From Imbricaverruca yamaguchii (lineage: Eukaryota; Arthropoda; Thecostraca; Neoverrucidae), in contig JAOTOL010001656.1 of NCBI GenBank assembly GCA_034440575.1, forward strand, positions 3,102,501 to 3,166,500: a stretch of DNA of 64,000 nucleotides, written 5' to 3'. Position 1 is the stretch's first letter. Every line of letters starts with the position of its first letter. This document shows positions 20,597 to 32,067 of this stretch, one piece after another. Both the position numbers and the translations under genes were made by a program. Under the pieces are notes generated by a model that worked only from the letters and a program-made list of their open reading frames with translations, searched no databases and was not told the DNA's origin.

Positions 20597-21211
20597 CTAG
20601 TTTCCCTGAAGGACATGCTCGTACACTTTGCCTAACACATGGACCCCCTTCTCAGAGAAGTGCAGGCCATCCCTCTGATAGAGGTCCCACGATGCATAAA
20701 ACCTGCTCCACTCGTCTACAAATGTAAAACCTAGCTCATGGCAGAGCTTTCATACCCTGGCTGCTAGTGCCCTAGAGCTCCACTCAGGGGAGGCTCTAGC
20801 CCTAGGCAAAATTGTTGTTACAATGACTCTATTGGTACCCTTCAGGGTGGCCAGAAGGGCCCTGTACTCCCGTAGAAGCTCCTCACTCCTAGCATGACCT
20901 ATGTTATTTACTCCTACATGCACTATGACTGTGTTAAACTGGTGATCACTGGTGACCTGTGCCACCACAGGTACCAGGTCCTTCACCTTGGCATCAGGCC
21001 TGCTGATGCACCTCCTGTCCCTCCTGCCTTTACAAAATACCAGCTCTAGGTGTCGCACACGAGAGTCCCCTACGACCAGCACTGACTCCTTACTACTACT
21101 ATCCTGGGGGCAGTCATCCAATGCCTGGAACATATTTGTTGTTAATATGCCTGCCCGTTGGGCCGTTCGGCTAGACTTCCTCCTGCTCCTACCACCTGCT
21201 CCTACTTCCTC
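20597..21211 (-). pseudogene. CR1 LINE ORF1 with SGNH (GDSL-like) esterase domain
   Basis: Minus strand. The frame from 21133 reads MFQALDDCPQDSSSK, then VLVVGDSRVRHLE (block I, GDS with the nucleophile Ser), VIVHVGVNNIG (block III, GxND-like) and RVIVTTILPRA. It is cut by a TGA at about 20747-20749. The same frame then continues with WSRFYASWDLYQRDGLHFSEK (block V Asp and His in DGLHF) to a TAG at 20597. An esterase domain in ORF1 is a known trait of CR1-group LINEs. Upstream the same frame runs to a TAA near 21208, where the LINE stops against the RNase H LINE. Confidence 0.8.
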
Positions 21212-21212
21212 T

Positions 21213-23290
21213 TAGGGTCCGATGCGGCAATGTCACATCAAACACCACAACTCAGGAGCAGGGCCTGGCTCAGGGGAGCGTGCTTTCGCCGAGCCTCTTC
21301 ATCATCATGATCAACGACATACTTGCCGACCACGGAGACACTTCACTTCACTACTCACTTTTCGCGGACGACATAGCAAACTGGACAACATCACAATGCT
21401 TCCTTAAGGCTTAAAAAACCATTCAGGCAGGACTAGACCGCATTGCAAAGTGGTGCAAAGCTTGGGGCTTCACCTTGTCCGCAGAAAAATCGGCCACTGT
21501 CACATACAGTCGTCTCCGTCCCACACCGAAAACGTTACTTAAAATCGATGGCAAAGCCATCGAGCAGGTGAAAAGTTTCAAATTCCTAGGGGTGCATTTA
21601 GACGAAAAACTCAGTTTCAATACCCATATCACCGACATCACTAAGCGAAGCGCGAAGCGAGTCAACGTAATACGTGCACTTGCAGGCACATACTGTGGCG
21701 GAGACAGGAAAACACTTCTGCGACTGTACACATCAATCATACGACCCATCATAGAATACAACAGCATCATTTTCATTTTTTCCCCACAATTTTAGAGAGT
21801 CAGAGTAAAAAATTAGAAGTCATCCAAAACAGCTGCATCAGAGCAGCCACAGGCGCCCTTAGCGCTACACCGATAGCTAGTCTTCTAGTAGACTCACTAT
21901 CACTCCACCACAGGAGGACACAACACCTGTGCCGTTACCACATCAAAATCAAATCCATTCCAAATCATCCGGCACAGCGCTGCTTCATGCCTGGCAGATA
22001 CGACAAGAGCCGATTCGCGCGCAAACTTCCACCATATAGCATTCAAATTGCCACGGCTCTCTCAGATCTTAACATCACAATGCCATCCACTGCAGCTCAA
22101 CCGCCCATTAGGCCCTTCTGGACTTTCAGTCAACCAAAGGTGGAATACTTGCTCTCGGAGAAGAAAGCCACTATCACATCGGCGGATATTCTAGGCCTCT
22201 TTCACAAGTTCGCCGATGACAACAATCACAAATCACTCATATTCACGGATGGGTCGAAACACGAAGCTAAGGTAGGCATCGGCATCACTGGACCAGGTCT
22301 CAGACTTTCCAAACGTCTACCAGATAACTTCTCCATCTACTCCGCTGAAGCAATGACCATTCTGGCCGCAATCTTCATTCTCATTAAGCGACAAGTCAGA
22401 AACGTAGTGATTTTCTCCGACTCCAAATCCGTTCTGCAGTCAATTACCAACACCCACGACTGTCCCCATCACATCATTGATCGAATCCAACAAATCGTGG
22501 CCCATAACGTAAACATGAACTTTTCATTCCTCTGGATTCTGGGCCACGCCAACATCCCAGGTAACGAAGAAGCAGACCGGCTCGCAAAGCAAGCCTTAGC
22601 ATCGAACACCTACCCCAGGGTGGAATATTCGGTAGACGATTGCAAAGCACTCCTACAACATCGCATTCGCCAACACCAACAGAACACATGGACACAACAC
22701 AACTCAACACAACATAAATCCAACCACGCCCACGCAATAAAACCAACCGTAGGCACGTGGAACACATCAAATCAGTCTCACCGACAGAAAGAGGTCATCC
22801 TCACTAGACTTAGAACCGGTTGCACAAAACTAACACAACCTCGATTAGAGGATGACCAACACACAACACCTCACTGCGACACCTGCAACACCACGTTAAG
22901 CGTAGGCCACATCCTGCTAGACTGCAGTAGCTTTAACTCTCAGAGACAACCACTTAAGGCCTTCTGCCAGAGAGAGGGCATCACCCTATCGCTTCCATCG
23001 CTTCTAGGTGACAAACACGCAGAACTCATTCAATTGCTATTTGAATATCTGTATGCCACAGAACTAGCAGGAGCTCTCTAGGCACCACCAACGTTCACAT
23101 CAACTTGCAATACATGACCGCGAAACACTCGTAGGAAACACGTAAATAGCAATCCCCGCATGGCGTCGGACGTACATGAGCCGATTTGCTTCCCAGTTAG
23201 GAATAGTTGGCTACCTAGCGGTGCCGTCGGAGGTAGATGTGCCGACTTGCTTTAGGAAAGCAACGAATCCTTTGATTTAAAAAAAAATAT
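21213..23290 (+). mobile_element. I-clade-like LINE (RT plus RNase H), 5'-truncated
   Basis: Starts abruptly inside the reverse transcriptase: GLAQGSVLSPSLFIIMINDI (motif B), then FADDIAN (motif C), a stop at about 21410, and in the same frame KTIQAGLDRIAKWCKAWGF, VKSFKFLGVHLDE and YTSIIRPIIEY. A stop and frame change follow at about 21795. 21987-23081 is a 364-residue frame with an RNase H domain: IFTDGS (D88), SAEAM (E121), FSDSKS (D145), GHANIPGNEEAD (D197). A His/Cys segment HCDTCNTTLSVGHILLDC follows. The tail to about 23290 ends in A-rich sequence. Domain order endonuclease-RT-RNase H is that of I-group LINEs; the clade name is inference. Confidence 0.88.
21987..23081 (+). pseudogene. 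LINE RNase H domain reading frame
   Basis: Open frame within the LINE above. RNase H removes the RNA strand after target-primed reverse transcription. All four acidic catalytic positions (D88, E121, D145, D197) are kept, and the zinc-binding-like Cys/His cluster after it (about residues 300-318) is also intact. The domain has decayed less than the adjoining RT. It is still only part of an ORF2, with no start codon of its own that I would trust. Confidence 0.8.
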
Positions 23291-23720
23291 TAGCTTAACG
23301 TAAAACCACTACCCAGAGGAGCCGTCGGACGTAGATGAGCCGATTTGCCTTCCGACACCTAAGGTAAATGGCTACCCAGAGGAACAGCGGACGTAGAGGA
23401 GCCAAATTATGAAACACCGTACTAACGCAACTGACAACCCTGCATGGCATGCATAAACTAACCAACTACTAACAACTAACACGCGGCAGCCGGCGTGAGA
23501 GGCGGTGTGGATAATTGCCTCCTTGTCCGCACGGTAAAAATCCCTCGGTGCTCTTCGATAGGAGTAGGCTAAAGCCGGCACCCTGGCAAAATCAACTCGA
23601 CACTCAAAACACCCCAGCCCCACCCAAGCCACAAATTATTATGTGGAGGAGTAATGTAAAATTAAAACCAGTTAGACATCAGGGAGACGTCCCCAACCCA
23701 GCCCCCGCCTTCAGCACCCA
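23291..23720 (+). repeat. About 420-bp interspersed repeat, copy 1
   Basis: Matches 58636-59055 along its length, with shared words AACGTAAAAC.ACTACCCAG, GAGCCGATTTG, CTGACAACCC.TGCATGGCAT, TAACAACTAACACGCGGC, CGGTAAA.ATCCCTC.GTGCTCTTCGATA, TTATTATGTGGAGGAGTAA and CCCAACCCAGCC. Its first 70 bp also resemble the 3' untranslated part of the preceding LINE (GTCGGA.GTAGATG.GCCGA.TTGC). It may be a LINE 3' extension or a SINE-like derivative. Confidence 0.75.
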
Positions 23721-23890
23721 AAAAACTTCGCACAAAGTATAACGGAAAATTCCCTTAACGTAAATGTCCACTTGCCAGTACCTTGATCGCAGCACTCGCT
23801 TTCGTAGACAGATATGCAACGTGTTCCTTTAAAGGCGGCGCAAATGACCTTTATGGTCCGGCACGCCTAAAAAACCACTCCCCCCCCCCT

Positions 23891-24154
23891 CATGTCAATA
23901 CAGAGTTCTCGTGCCCCGCTGTCGCGAGTCGTTTGAGTGGCAAGCCGGGGCAGCGGCGGTGACCCGCATCACCGCCGCCGCGGAATCCTGCTTCTTTCTC
24001 CTTCTGTCCTAAGGGTAACGCCAAGACCGCACTGAGGGAGCGGTGCAGCGTAGCTGTGCACGTTCCAGGTGTTACTTGGCAAAGGCGTCTCCCTGTGGCT
24101 TTCCCAGATCCTTTACGCCTATACACACATCCGCACGCACCCATAGGCGCTACA
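23891..24154 (+). mobile_element. 5' LTR (truncated) of a decayed LTR retrotransposon
   Basis: 264 bp match the last 258 bp of the LTR at 25673-26266, starting at CATGTCAATACAGAGTTCTC and ending GGCGCTACA. The first 335 bp of the LTR are missing. The match is followed one base later by a tRNA-type primer site. Confidence 0.85.
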
Positions 24155-24155
24155 C

Positions 24156-24173
24156 TGGTGACCCCGACGTGAT
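24156..24173 (+). promoter_or_regulatory. Primer-binding site of the LTR retrotransposon
   Basis: TGGTGACCCCGACGTGAT lies one base after the 5' LTR. Its reverse complement ends GGGGTCACCA, as expected for the 3' end of a charged tRNA (CCA end). I do not assign which tRNA. Confidence 0.75.
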
Positions 24174-25672
24174 CTGGGGAGCCACTGTGTGTCTCTCTCT
24201 CCACTCTGCGCACGCCCCGGCCGGTCCTGTCCCTTTCTCTCTCTCTCCCTCTCGCCGGAGGCCTGATGGCACCACCCGAACACCGAGGGACCGCCCGTCT
24301 CGCCGCTGCGTCGCCGCATTTGCGCACGCTCAGCTGGCCGTCGCCAACCACTGGATACCGACGCTCCGTGAGCAACTGCATACCCGGTGAGGCCTCTGCT
24401 GGCGGATTTCCAGCAGAGATCGCTTCTGCGGCCAACTGATGACGTCACGGACGCCGACGCCGACACCAGCTGACGTCACAGTTCCGGCCGGCTCACCGCC
24501 TGATGTCACATCAGCACGCTCACCGAAGTCGACATCGCTGTGCCAGCCGACTCACCGCTGGCATTGCATCATCCGCTGGCACGCCGTCTAACGTCCTGGC
24601 TGACGTTACGGCATCTGTCAGCTCACCAACGTCGACGTCGCGGCGTCAGCCGACTCACTGTCTGACGCCGCATCATCTGCCCGCTCAGCGATGCCGACGT
24701 CACAGTATCAGCCGGCACACAAGCTGACGTCACAGCCGACTCGCTGGCTGCCGTCACAGCACCAACTGGCTCGCGGTCTGACGTCGCATCATCTGCTCGC
24801 TCAACGATGTCGACGTCACGGTATCAGTCGGCACACAAGCTGACGTCACAGCCGACTCACTGGCTGACGTCCCAGCACCGATCGGCTCACCATCTGACGT
24901 CGCACCATCTACCCGCTGAACGATGTCGGCGTCACGGTACCAGCCGGTACGCCAGCTGATGTCACAGCCGACTCACTGGCTGACGTCCCAGCACCGACCG
25001 GCTCACCGTCGGACGCCGCATCACCAGTCTGCTCAACGAAGTCTACGTCACGGTGTCAGCTGGCGCACCGTCTGACGTCACACCCACTCATTGGCTGCCG
25101 TCACGGTATCGACCGGCTCACCGTCTGACGTCGCAGTACCAGCCGACCCACTGGCTGGCGTCGCTCACCGTCTAACGTCCTGGCCGGCGTTACACAACCA
25201 ACCGGCTCACCCTCTGGCGTCCGGATTGACGTCACGATATTAGCCGGATCACCGTCGCACCGCAACCACAGCCGACTCACTGGCTTCCTCAGCGCGACCT
25301 CAGCAGGCCCACTTGTTGAGTTATCGACGTCAGCTCACCCACCGGCTGACTGCAGCCGACTCACTGGCTTCCTCAGGAGGCCCACTTGCTGAGTTCTCGA
25401 CCTGAACCGACCCACCGGCTGACTTCGCAGCCGACTCGCTGGTCAGCCAGTGAGTCAGCAACTCATCACCATCAGCAACTCATCGCCTGACGTTAACTCA
25501 GCCGACTTACTGGCTGACGTCATAGCGGACTCAACGGCCGCACGTAGCCGGCACCGTCTGGCTCGACGGCCACTCCAACAGCTCTTCCGCCAACCGCACC
25601 GGCCACGTAGCGGTACCCTCAGCACGATTTCGCCACGTCACCTTGACGGCGACGTGTCTGGGGAGGGGGTAC
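24174..25672 (+). repeat. Interior of the LTR element: gag-like remnant and CRE-rich tandem array
   Basis: At 24260-24390 a short frame contains FAHAQLAVANHWIPT, which faintly recalls gypsy-type gag N-termini (WFAHAEAQFANH type). From about 24420 to 25600 the interior is a degenerate tandem array of GCCGACTCACTGGCTGACGTCACAG-like words with larger units near 110-150 bp. No protease, RT, RNase H or integrase is present. The interior ends in a purine-rich tract GGGGAGGGGG just before the 3' LTR. The element is therefore non-autonomous. Confidence 0.7.
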
Positions 25673-26266
25673 TGTAGCGGAGCGCGCGCTAGCCATCTAG
25701 CGGCCGGCTGAAGACTCAGCCATTGCTGACCGCGCTTGCCATCTAGCATCTGATAACTTGTCGTTCGCTCTCTTGACGCTAGATGTCGGTGTATTGATTT
25801 TGCATCCAGGTCCTTTTCAACTTGTTTCTCCGCTCATCTCCAATGTTCTGTGTCAAGTGGCCATTGGACATAACAGCCTTCCACTTCACTGAGCCGACTT
25901 ACCTGTATACTTAACTAGCTTGCATTTCCCTTTCTATAGCCGCGCACTTTAGTGTCGTAGCTAGGACATACTGTGTGCTCTAGTCCTCGTGAATTATCGC
26001 TATGTCGTCATGTCAATACAGAGTTCTCGTGCCCCGCTGTCGCGAGTCGTTTGAGTGGCAAGCCGGGGAAGCGGCGGTGACCCGCGTCACCGCCGCCGCG
26101 GAATCCTGCTTCTCTCTCCTTATGTCCTAAGGGAAACGCTGAGACCGCACTGAGGGAGCGGTACAGCGTAGCTGTGCACGTTCCAGGTGTTAGTTGGCAT
26201 AGGCGTCTCCCTGTGGCTTTCCCAGATTCTTTATCCACACATCCACACGCATCCATAGGCGCTACA
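25673..26266 (+). mobile_element. 3' LTR
   Basis: About 594 bp starting TGTAGCG directly after the polypurine tract and ending CGCTACA, which is the exact inverted repeat of its start. Its last 258 bp match 23891-24154. It abuts the foldback element at 26267 with no spacer. Confidence 0.85.
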
Positions 26267-27463
26267 AAGGAACCTTACCGATCTTTCCTTATTTATTTAT
26301 TACGCTCCGTTCCGAAGTTGTGATGCGAAGTGAAGGCGTCTGTGGGAGGGAGCCCATTTCGCCGTAAGGGTCGGCAGTGGCACACCTGTTGACTTCTTAA
26401 AACGATGGAATAGGGCAAAGTACATGAAGGCAATGGGCAAACCAAAATGAATAGATGTATCATATTACATACGCTCCCATGCTAAATGTTGAAATTTTTG
26501 CTGGTGGGGGAATTAAGCATTGGGGGGGGGGCAGTTTCACCACTAAAGATAAGGCCTTCAATAGGCGGTTCCGTTTTTGCCACCCCCCCCCCTCCTTGCT
26601 CTCTAGATATGTTGCCGATATTTTCAGGTGGAGTGGTTTACACGACTGGATGGAGATTACACTTTAGCGTACTCACCAATCGGCAGAGGATTGAGCGGAA
26701 GACCCATGGAGAGTGCAAACCCCTCCGCTACACCATACCACTGACAGATTCATGATTTTTCCAAGGAGGCGTCATTTCTCCACAGTGGCGACTCTTCGTC
26801 CAGAACATTTGGAGGGGATGCACTCCGGTCTACCAGAGGGGCAGCATTTGTTTTTGTCTGAGGAGTGACTCTCGCCGCAAAATTTGCGGCGTGTGTTCGG
26901 ATTCTTAGAGGACTGCCGTTCCCAGGCCGAGGAGCGCGTTCCGTTGAGTATTTCGAGGGAGGGGGTACACTGGAACCTCCAAGAGAGGCATCCTTCGGGT
27001 CGCAAGGGGCGCGATTTTCTCTTCCCCCCCCCCATTAAATCAACCCTTGCATCATGCCCAAGCTGGGAACGACACTACCTCTCGCCAATTCGCTACCACT
27101 TGCCGGTTGTTCGACTCAGGGGTGTTGTATATACCTTTGAGGGGAACTGCGACCCCAATGTTTGCTTGACCAACCCCGCAATTACTTCAACTTCTAACAT
27201 GGGAGCAAATGGAATGTGGCCCCAGTTCATTTTGGTCTGTCCATTGCCTTCATCTACTTTGCCCCGTACAATCATTTCAAGATAAAGATAAAGATAGAGA
27301 GATAAGAGATAATGATTGAAGATAAAGATCTTCAAGATACCAACATGGGTGTGCCGATCCTTTGGACGAGGTGGGCTCCGTCTCAAAGATGTCTTCACTT
27401 CGCCCCAACACAACTTCTGAACGGAGCGTAATAAATCAATAAGGAAAGAACGGTAAGGTTCCT
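26267..27463. mobile_element. 1.2-kb foldback/long-TIR element without transposase
   Basis: Left end AAGGAACCTTACCG, right end CGGTAAGGTTCCTT. The inverted arms extend about 330 bp with growing divergence (TTATTACGCTCCGTTC, GGAGCCCA, GGGCAAAGTA.ATGAAGGCAATGG and GCTCCCATG.TA pair with their complements). The right arm has a local (GATAAA)n insertion at 27280-27330. The core 26560-27050 is unrelated non-coding DNA with homopolymer C/G runs. No transposase frame. Confidence 0.85.
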
Positions 27464-27572
27464 TGATCAATTCTGTAACAAGGAAGGGAGATGTAATCCT
27501 CCTGGGATGGCGGCATCAATTGGAAAAAATCAAATACGAAATGCGTACCAGAATTCCCATAGGCGCATGGCC

Positions 27573-27581
27573 TAAAACCGG
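27573..27581. repeat. Candidate 9-bp target duplication, left
   Basis: TAAAACCGG here recurs at 33829-33837, just outside the right arm of the Foldback-like element. Nine base pairs is the usual target duplication length for Mutator/Foldback elements. Confidence 0.5.
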
Positions 27582-27589
27582 ACGTCTGT

Positions 27590-28790
27590 CAAGACAGCTT
27601 CAGATTCGGATTCACATTCGGATTTACATTCGATCCCGGACCCCTACGATTTCGCTAAAACCTTGTACACATGTAGTACTAATAGTACTAATCACAGCGG
27701 TGTCAGTTACTTCCCATCACATTAAGAACTTTGACTTCCAAAGGTCAAATTATTTCAAGGTCGTCAATCCGGACCCCTACGATTTCGACGACAGATTGCA
27801 CACATGTATTACTATGTGTGCTTATTACAGCGGCAGCATTTATATTCCATCACATTGAGAAGTTTGACCTCCAGAGGCAATTGAATTTCAAGGTCATTCA
27901 ACCGGACCCCTGGGATTTTTGCAAAAGTTTGCACATTGATAGAGCAAATAATGCTCATCACAGTGGTACCATTCATTTACCGTCACATTGAAAGCCTTGA
28001 CCTCCAGTGGTCATCGAAGTTCGATATCGTCGAACCGGACCCCTGCGATTCTCATGAATCCTTGCATACATATAGTACTCGACTCGCTGAGTACAGCAGT
28101 GACAGTCATTTCGCATCACATTGGAAACTTTGACCTCCAGAGCTCAAGGACGCTGATTGTTCAGCAAGGACGTTGACCCCAGACCCCTACGATTTGGACC
28201 AGGATGTGCTATTGTATGCTCTTTAATGCGCTGATTTCAATGGTGAGAACCGTTTTGTGTCACATTAAAAAATAAGCCCTACAGGGCCAAAGGCATATCC
28301 ACCATATTTACCTTCGACCGTTGAGATTCAGATTCGTTCAACACCCACCCCTGCGATTCTCATGAATCCTTGCATACATATAGTACTCGGTTCGCTGATT
28401 ACAGTAGTGGCAGTCATTTCGCATCACATTGAAAACTTTGACCTCCAGAGGTCAAGGACGCTGGTTGTTCAGCAAGGACGTTGACCTCGGACCCCTACGA
28501 TTTGGCCTAAAATGTGCTCTTGTATGCTCTTCAATGCGCTGATTTCAATGGTGAAAACCGTTCTGCGTCACATTAAAAAATAAGCCCTACAGAGCCAAAT
28601 GTATCTCCACCATATTTACATTCGACCATTGATTCAGAGTCGTCAAACACCAGGAATCCCAGTTTGGGTGTACCATTTGGAAATAGAAAGTACTTTGCGC
28701 GTTAATCGCATTGGCGGCCGTCGTTTTCCATCACATTGAAAGCTTTGACCTTTAGAGGTCAAGGACGCATGCTATGATTTCTCAGCATCT
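27590..28790. repeat. Left arm of Foldback-like element: tandem units
   Basis: Eight units start at TCACATT words near 27716, 27850, 27981, 28117, 28259, 28423, 28568 and 28731. Spacing is 131 to 164 bp. Most continue GAAAACTTTGACCTCCAGAGGTCAA, with an 8-bp inverted repeat TTGACCTC/GAGGTCAA around CA. Two (28259, 28568) carry AAAAAATAAGCCCTACAG instead, so two unit types alternate. Most also contain GGACCCCTACGATTT or GGACCCCTGCGATTC. Confidence 0.9.
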
Positions 28791-29951
28791 ATGTACTATC
28801 GAAAAAATGTATGATGCTGGAAACAAGAACTGATGTTCCAATGGTTGAATACGAATTCCTCGGCATCTGGCCCCGCTCTTAGCACACTTAAGAACACTTC
28901 CCAATGCAATTGCCATCCTGACAATGAGCAGCTGCCGCAGCACGAACGTAATGCTAATGTCGTAATGTTGGAGAATGGTTGGTTATCAAAAACGTTATAA
29001 ACATTATGAAACCTTTGATATTCAAGCTTGACATGAATCTCCATGATCAAGACGACAAACACGCTCACTGATCTGCACTGAATCCCTTTCAAACAAGTAC
29101 TACTCTCAGCTTCACTCGAGTGACATTTCCAGTCCTCAGGGTGTCCTGTTCGCCGTACCAGGCTACATGTAGCAACACGTTTTAATCCAGCTACTGTAGG
29201 TGAAGATTTAGAGCGAGGCGACGCAAGATCTGGAAAGCTTGTGCGAGTTGTGCTCGCTGCTGGCCAGGATACGTTGCTTGGCTCAACAGAGGACGACCAC
29301 TCTCACAGGACGTGGCAGGGAGTGTCCCAGTGGGTGGGAGTCATCGGGTGCACACAATGCCATTGGCCAGAGTACCGTGAACGCGATGGAATGCTCAAAG
29401 CACACAGTTCCGAGGTAATGCTCACAACACTTCAACGCGATAAACTTAAATACAACCTCAGACGTTCAGTCACATCACTCTAATTTATGTCAAACATAAA
29501 CAAACTAGCCACTAGACTGCTGAGCGCTGAACATATGAACATTGTGAGGGGTTTGGGCAGGTGCAGCATGGGCCCTATTCAGTGGCGAGTATATATGACC
29601 AAAACTTATTCCTCCGGCCAAACCAAACACAAATCCTGATCATACCCAACAAACACAGAGCACACTTAAGCCGCCAGTCCTGCCGTCGCCGGCTTCCGCC
29701 GAGCCACCCATTCGCCTGCAAGGTACTGCCATGAGTTCTGGCACGACATCGGGTGACTAAGGGTCGTGTTGCACTTCACAGTGCCCAGCTGCGATATGCG
29801 GAATACACGCCAAGTAGTTGCAGAAGTCGGGTAAGGGCAGTAGTACCATGTTGATGTGCAGCAGGCCTCAGAACGGTCGGTTTTGTATGCTATCTGGTTC
29901 CTCATTCATTCAGAGCACTTGATCCCATTTTTATGAGAAGCCCTTGCCAGT
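28791..29951. other. Interior of the Foldback-like element downstream of the protease gene
   Basis: About 1.1 kb between the protease stop and the left arm. Frames at 28796-29092 (minus) and 29241-29483 (plus) exist but show no domain I recognise. This may be 3' untranslated sequence or a decayed second gene. Confidence 0.45.
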
Positions 29952-31124
29952 CTATGTGGTGCTCCATTTTTGCAGGAGCGACAACAAACATTTTTTTATA
30001 TCCTGTCCCTTAGATAACGTTCCTACAAATGCATTGGGACACTTTTTTGACGTTAGAATTTGGTTCCTTATATAGGCTCGTGTTGCCGCAATTTCTTGAC
30101 GACCGAGGTTCATGTTTCGTCGAATTCCCGAGAGCATGATGTGCACATACAGGCAGAAGTGCATTCCGCAGCTGCTGCCGTCTTGCTGCCTGTCTACATT
30201 GTCAGGGCAAGCGTATCGCCATCGATGCCACTGCAGGGAGGCTCTTGGCCTTGTCAGAACGATGAATTTTTGGAGAAGTGTCATTTCAGCCTTGGTGATA
30301 GAATATCCTAAGGAGTCGAAGCAGCCGATGATCTGTGTTGTGAAGTCTACAACTATCAGGGACCAGTGCATAATCCCGAAAGAGTTTACTGGCAAGATCC
30401 AGACTGGACGTTGCAGCTCGGTGTGCCGCGCTGCAGCGTCACGCAAGGCAGTACTGATGTCACAAGCTTTCAGCACTTGTAGGAACTGCGCGGCAAATAT
30501 CACCACTGATGCTCCCGTTCTTTCAACTTCTGTTCCCATGAAAGCTGCCAAAATATTATCATTTAGCCAGTTTGTGCCGGACAGAGATGCCATGTCACTA
30601 TGTGACACGAATCCTAGATGCGTATTGGGTGGAGTCGTTGTTTGCTCAGCTGATAGATGTTCTTCCTGTGGTAGATCTATTACATTCTCCTCAGGTTGCG
30701 TCTCTGAGATATTTGCCTCCTGTTCTTGTTCTTTCGTCATTGACGCTCCTTCTGCTTCACATTCGACTTTTTCCTCAGTATGGTAGGATTTGTGTTGGAA
30801 ATAGGTACTGTGAATGGTGGATCCGAATGAAGGTACAGCATCGGAATCATGCTGCGATCTCTTGACCGACAGAAGATCTTGCATGCTGGTTGGTGGGGTT
30901 TTCCTGCTCAGGTAGGTTCGTGTTTTTGTCGCGGGTTGTCCTCTTTTATTCCATCCTCCCTCCTCCAGTATTGTATTTGATGATACGGAAGTTCTTCTTT
31001 TCCACTGCTTTTTGCTGGCCATTGGACGGTACGGCATGGAGTCTTGTTTGATTCTACGCGCTGTATCTTTTAGAAGAACTCGGACAAAGTCACCCGGATG
31101 CTTCCGATGCAGACCTCGCAGCAT
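29952..31124 (-). pseudogene. Ulp1/SENP-like (C48) cysteine protease domain of the transposon protein
   Basis: A 390-residue frame. Residues 1-80 are basic, 80-180 acidic and low-complexity, and the protease domain follows. It has LSGTNWLNDNILAAFM (W186, the substrate-channel signature), MHWSLIVVD (catalytic H253), GCFDSLG (D270) and VDRQQDGSSCGMHFC (oxyanion Q314, nucleophile C319). This is the full His-Asp-Gln-Cys set of Ulp1/SENP proteases, which cleave SUMO-like modifiers. The protein begins just after the transposase catalytic Glu of the preceding frame. The two overlap at 31090-31124, where an A-run frameshift separates them. Originally it was probably the C-terminal part of one polypeptide. 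All catalytic residues are kept. Confidence 0.85.
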
Positions 31125-31812
31125 CTCTTTTTTTCAGAACTCTCATGAAGCTCTCAACACAGGCATTAGAAGTCGTCTTCTTGCTCAGAAGCTGTGCCCA
31201 CAGTGGGGCGAGAGACGTGATAGTTCCTAGCATATACCTCAACATACGCGGACAATAAAATGGGTTTGTGATATTCTCTCCTTGCTTATCATCTTGGTTC
31301 AACTCGGATTCGACCTCCGCCCGGACGCGATCAAATTGTCTTCCAAACTTTGTTTTCATGCGATACGTTGACTTCATCCTGAAGCGTGTACGATGAGAAT
31401 CATCTCGCGCGCTGTCATCTGGCGAGTCCTCATTACCAGCTGGGTAGCTCATATCGAGGTTGGTTACCTCCTTGGTCGACAGGGCAAGTCTACAGATTAT
31501 CCGAAGCAGTCGGTCGAGGGCCTGAAGAGATGTCGCCTGCTGGGCTTTTGCGAACAGCCACATGTAACTTTGCCTTGTTTCTTTAGCGAGTTTCATATTT
31601 TTCAGCTCTCTGGACAGCTGTTGACTCACATGTGCACAGCACAAGCTGAGAAGTGTTTCAGGTGGTTGACATTCTCCATAGATACTCTGCCAGCACTCGT
31701 CTAAATATGTGAGGAGGTTAGTTTTCATGATTCCCTCGGCAGCTGCATGTATGATCGCCCATGAATAATCGGTAACAATTCGCTTTGGTTTGAACTGCGC
31801 CCCTGTTACCAC
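31090..31812 (-). pseudogene. Transposase fragment: second Asp, C-x2-H and Glu of the DDE domain
   Basis: A 240-residue frame with RIVTDYSWAIIHA (D15, second catalytic acid), LLSLCCAHVSQQL (C-x2-H motif, about residues 58-61, described as typical of the Mutator/Foldback superfamily) and SNACVESFMRVLK (E220, the final acid). An acidic, low-complexity insert at about 120-145 separates them. It is shifted by one frame from the upstream piece with the first Asp (overlap 31806-31812) and from the protease (frameshift in an A-run near 31130). Confidence 0.8.
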
Positions 31813-31997
31813 TTTGTAATCTCGGGCCGTTTGGCTAAAAAGAAGTGGCCGATTGAGGGAGCACTGTGGCTCTCTGACAGCATTTGCCCCAGAGGATAGC
31901 TGGTGCCCTCGTCCGCTTTAGCTAGGATGACGTAGAGGAGAGGTCGTTTATCTCCCACCTGCTTTGTTACTGCACCGGTGGCGTCTACATGGATCAC
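31806..31997 (-). pseudogene. Transposase fragment with first catalytic Asp
   Basis: Frame reading MIHVDATGAVTKQVG, then KRPLLYVILAKADEGTSYPL, then GQMLSESHSAPSIGHFFL. The pattern HVDATG, an LLYV beta strand and the MLSESHSAPSI segment is what I know from animal NOF/MULE-like transposases, with D5 as first catalytic acid. A frameshift joins it to the following piece. Confidence 0.75.
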
Positions 31998-32067
31998 AGA
32001 CGGCTGTTTTGCAATTTTTTTTTGAAGAAGTGTTCCCTGTACATGTGCACCGACAGGGGGTTCTTCC

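Noticed and set aside
23890..24466. Minus-strand Arg/Gly-rich frames over the 5' LTR
   Set aside because: Shadows of the GC-rich LTR and leader; the same sequence recurs in the 3' LTR.
24420..25677. Genuine protein gene in the CRE-rich array
   Set aside because: Frames are repeatedly interrupted and vary with unit length. The repeats, not coding constraint, explain the open stretches.
30112..30786. Plus-strand 224-residue frame opposite the protease
   Set aside because: Antisense shadow of the Ulp1-like frame, without any recognisable domain.
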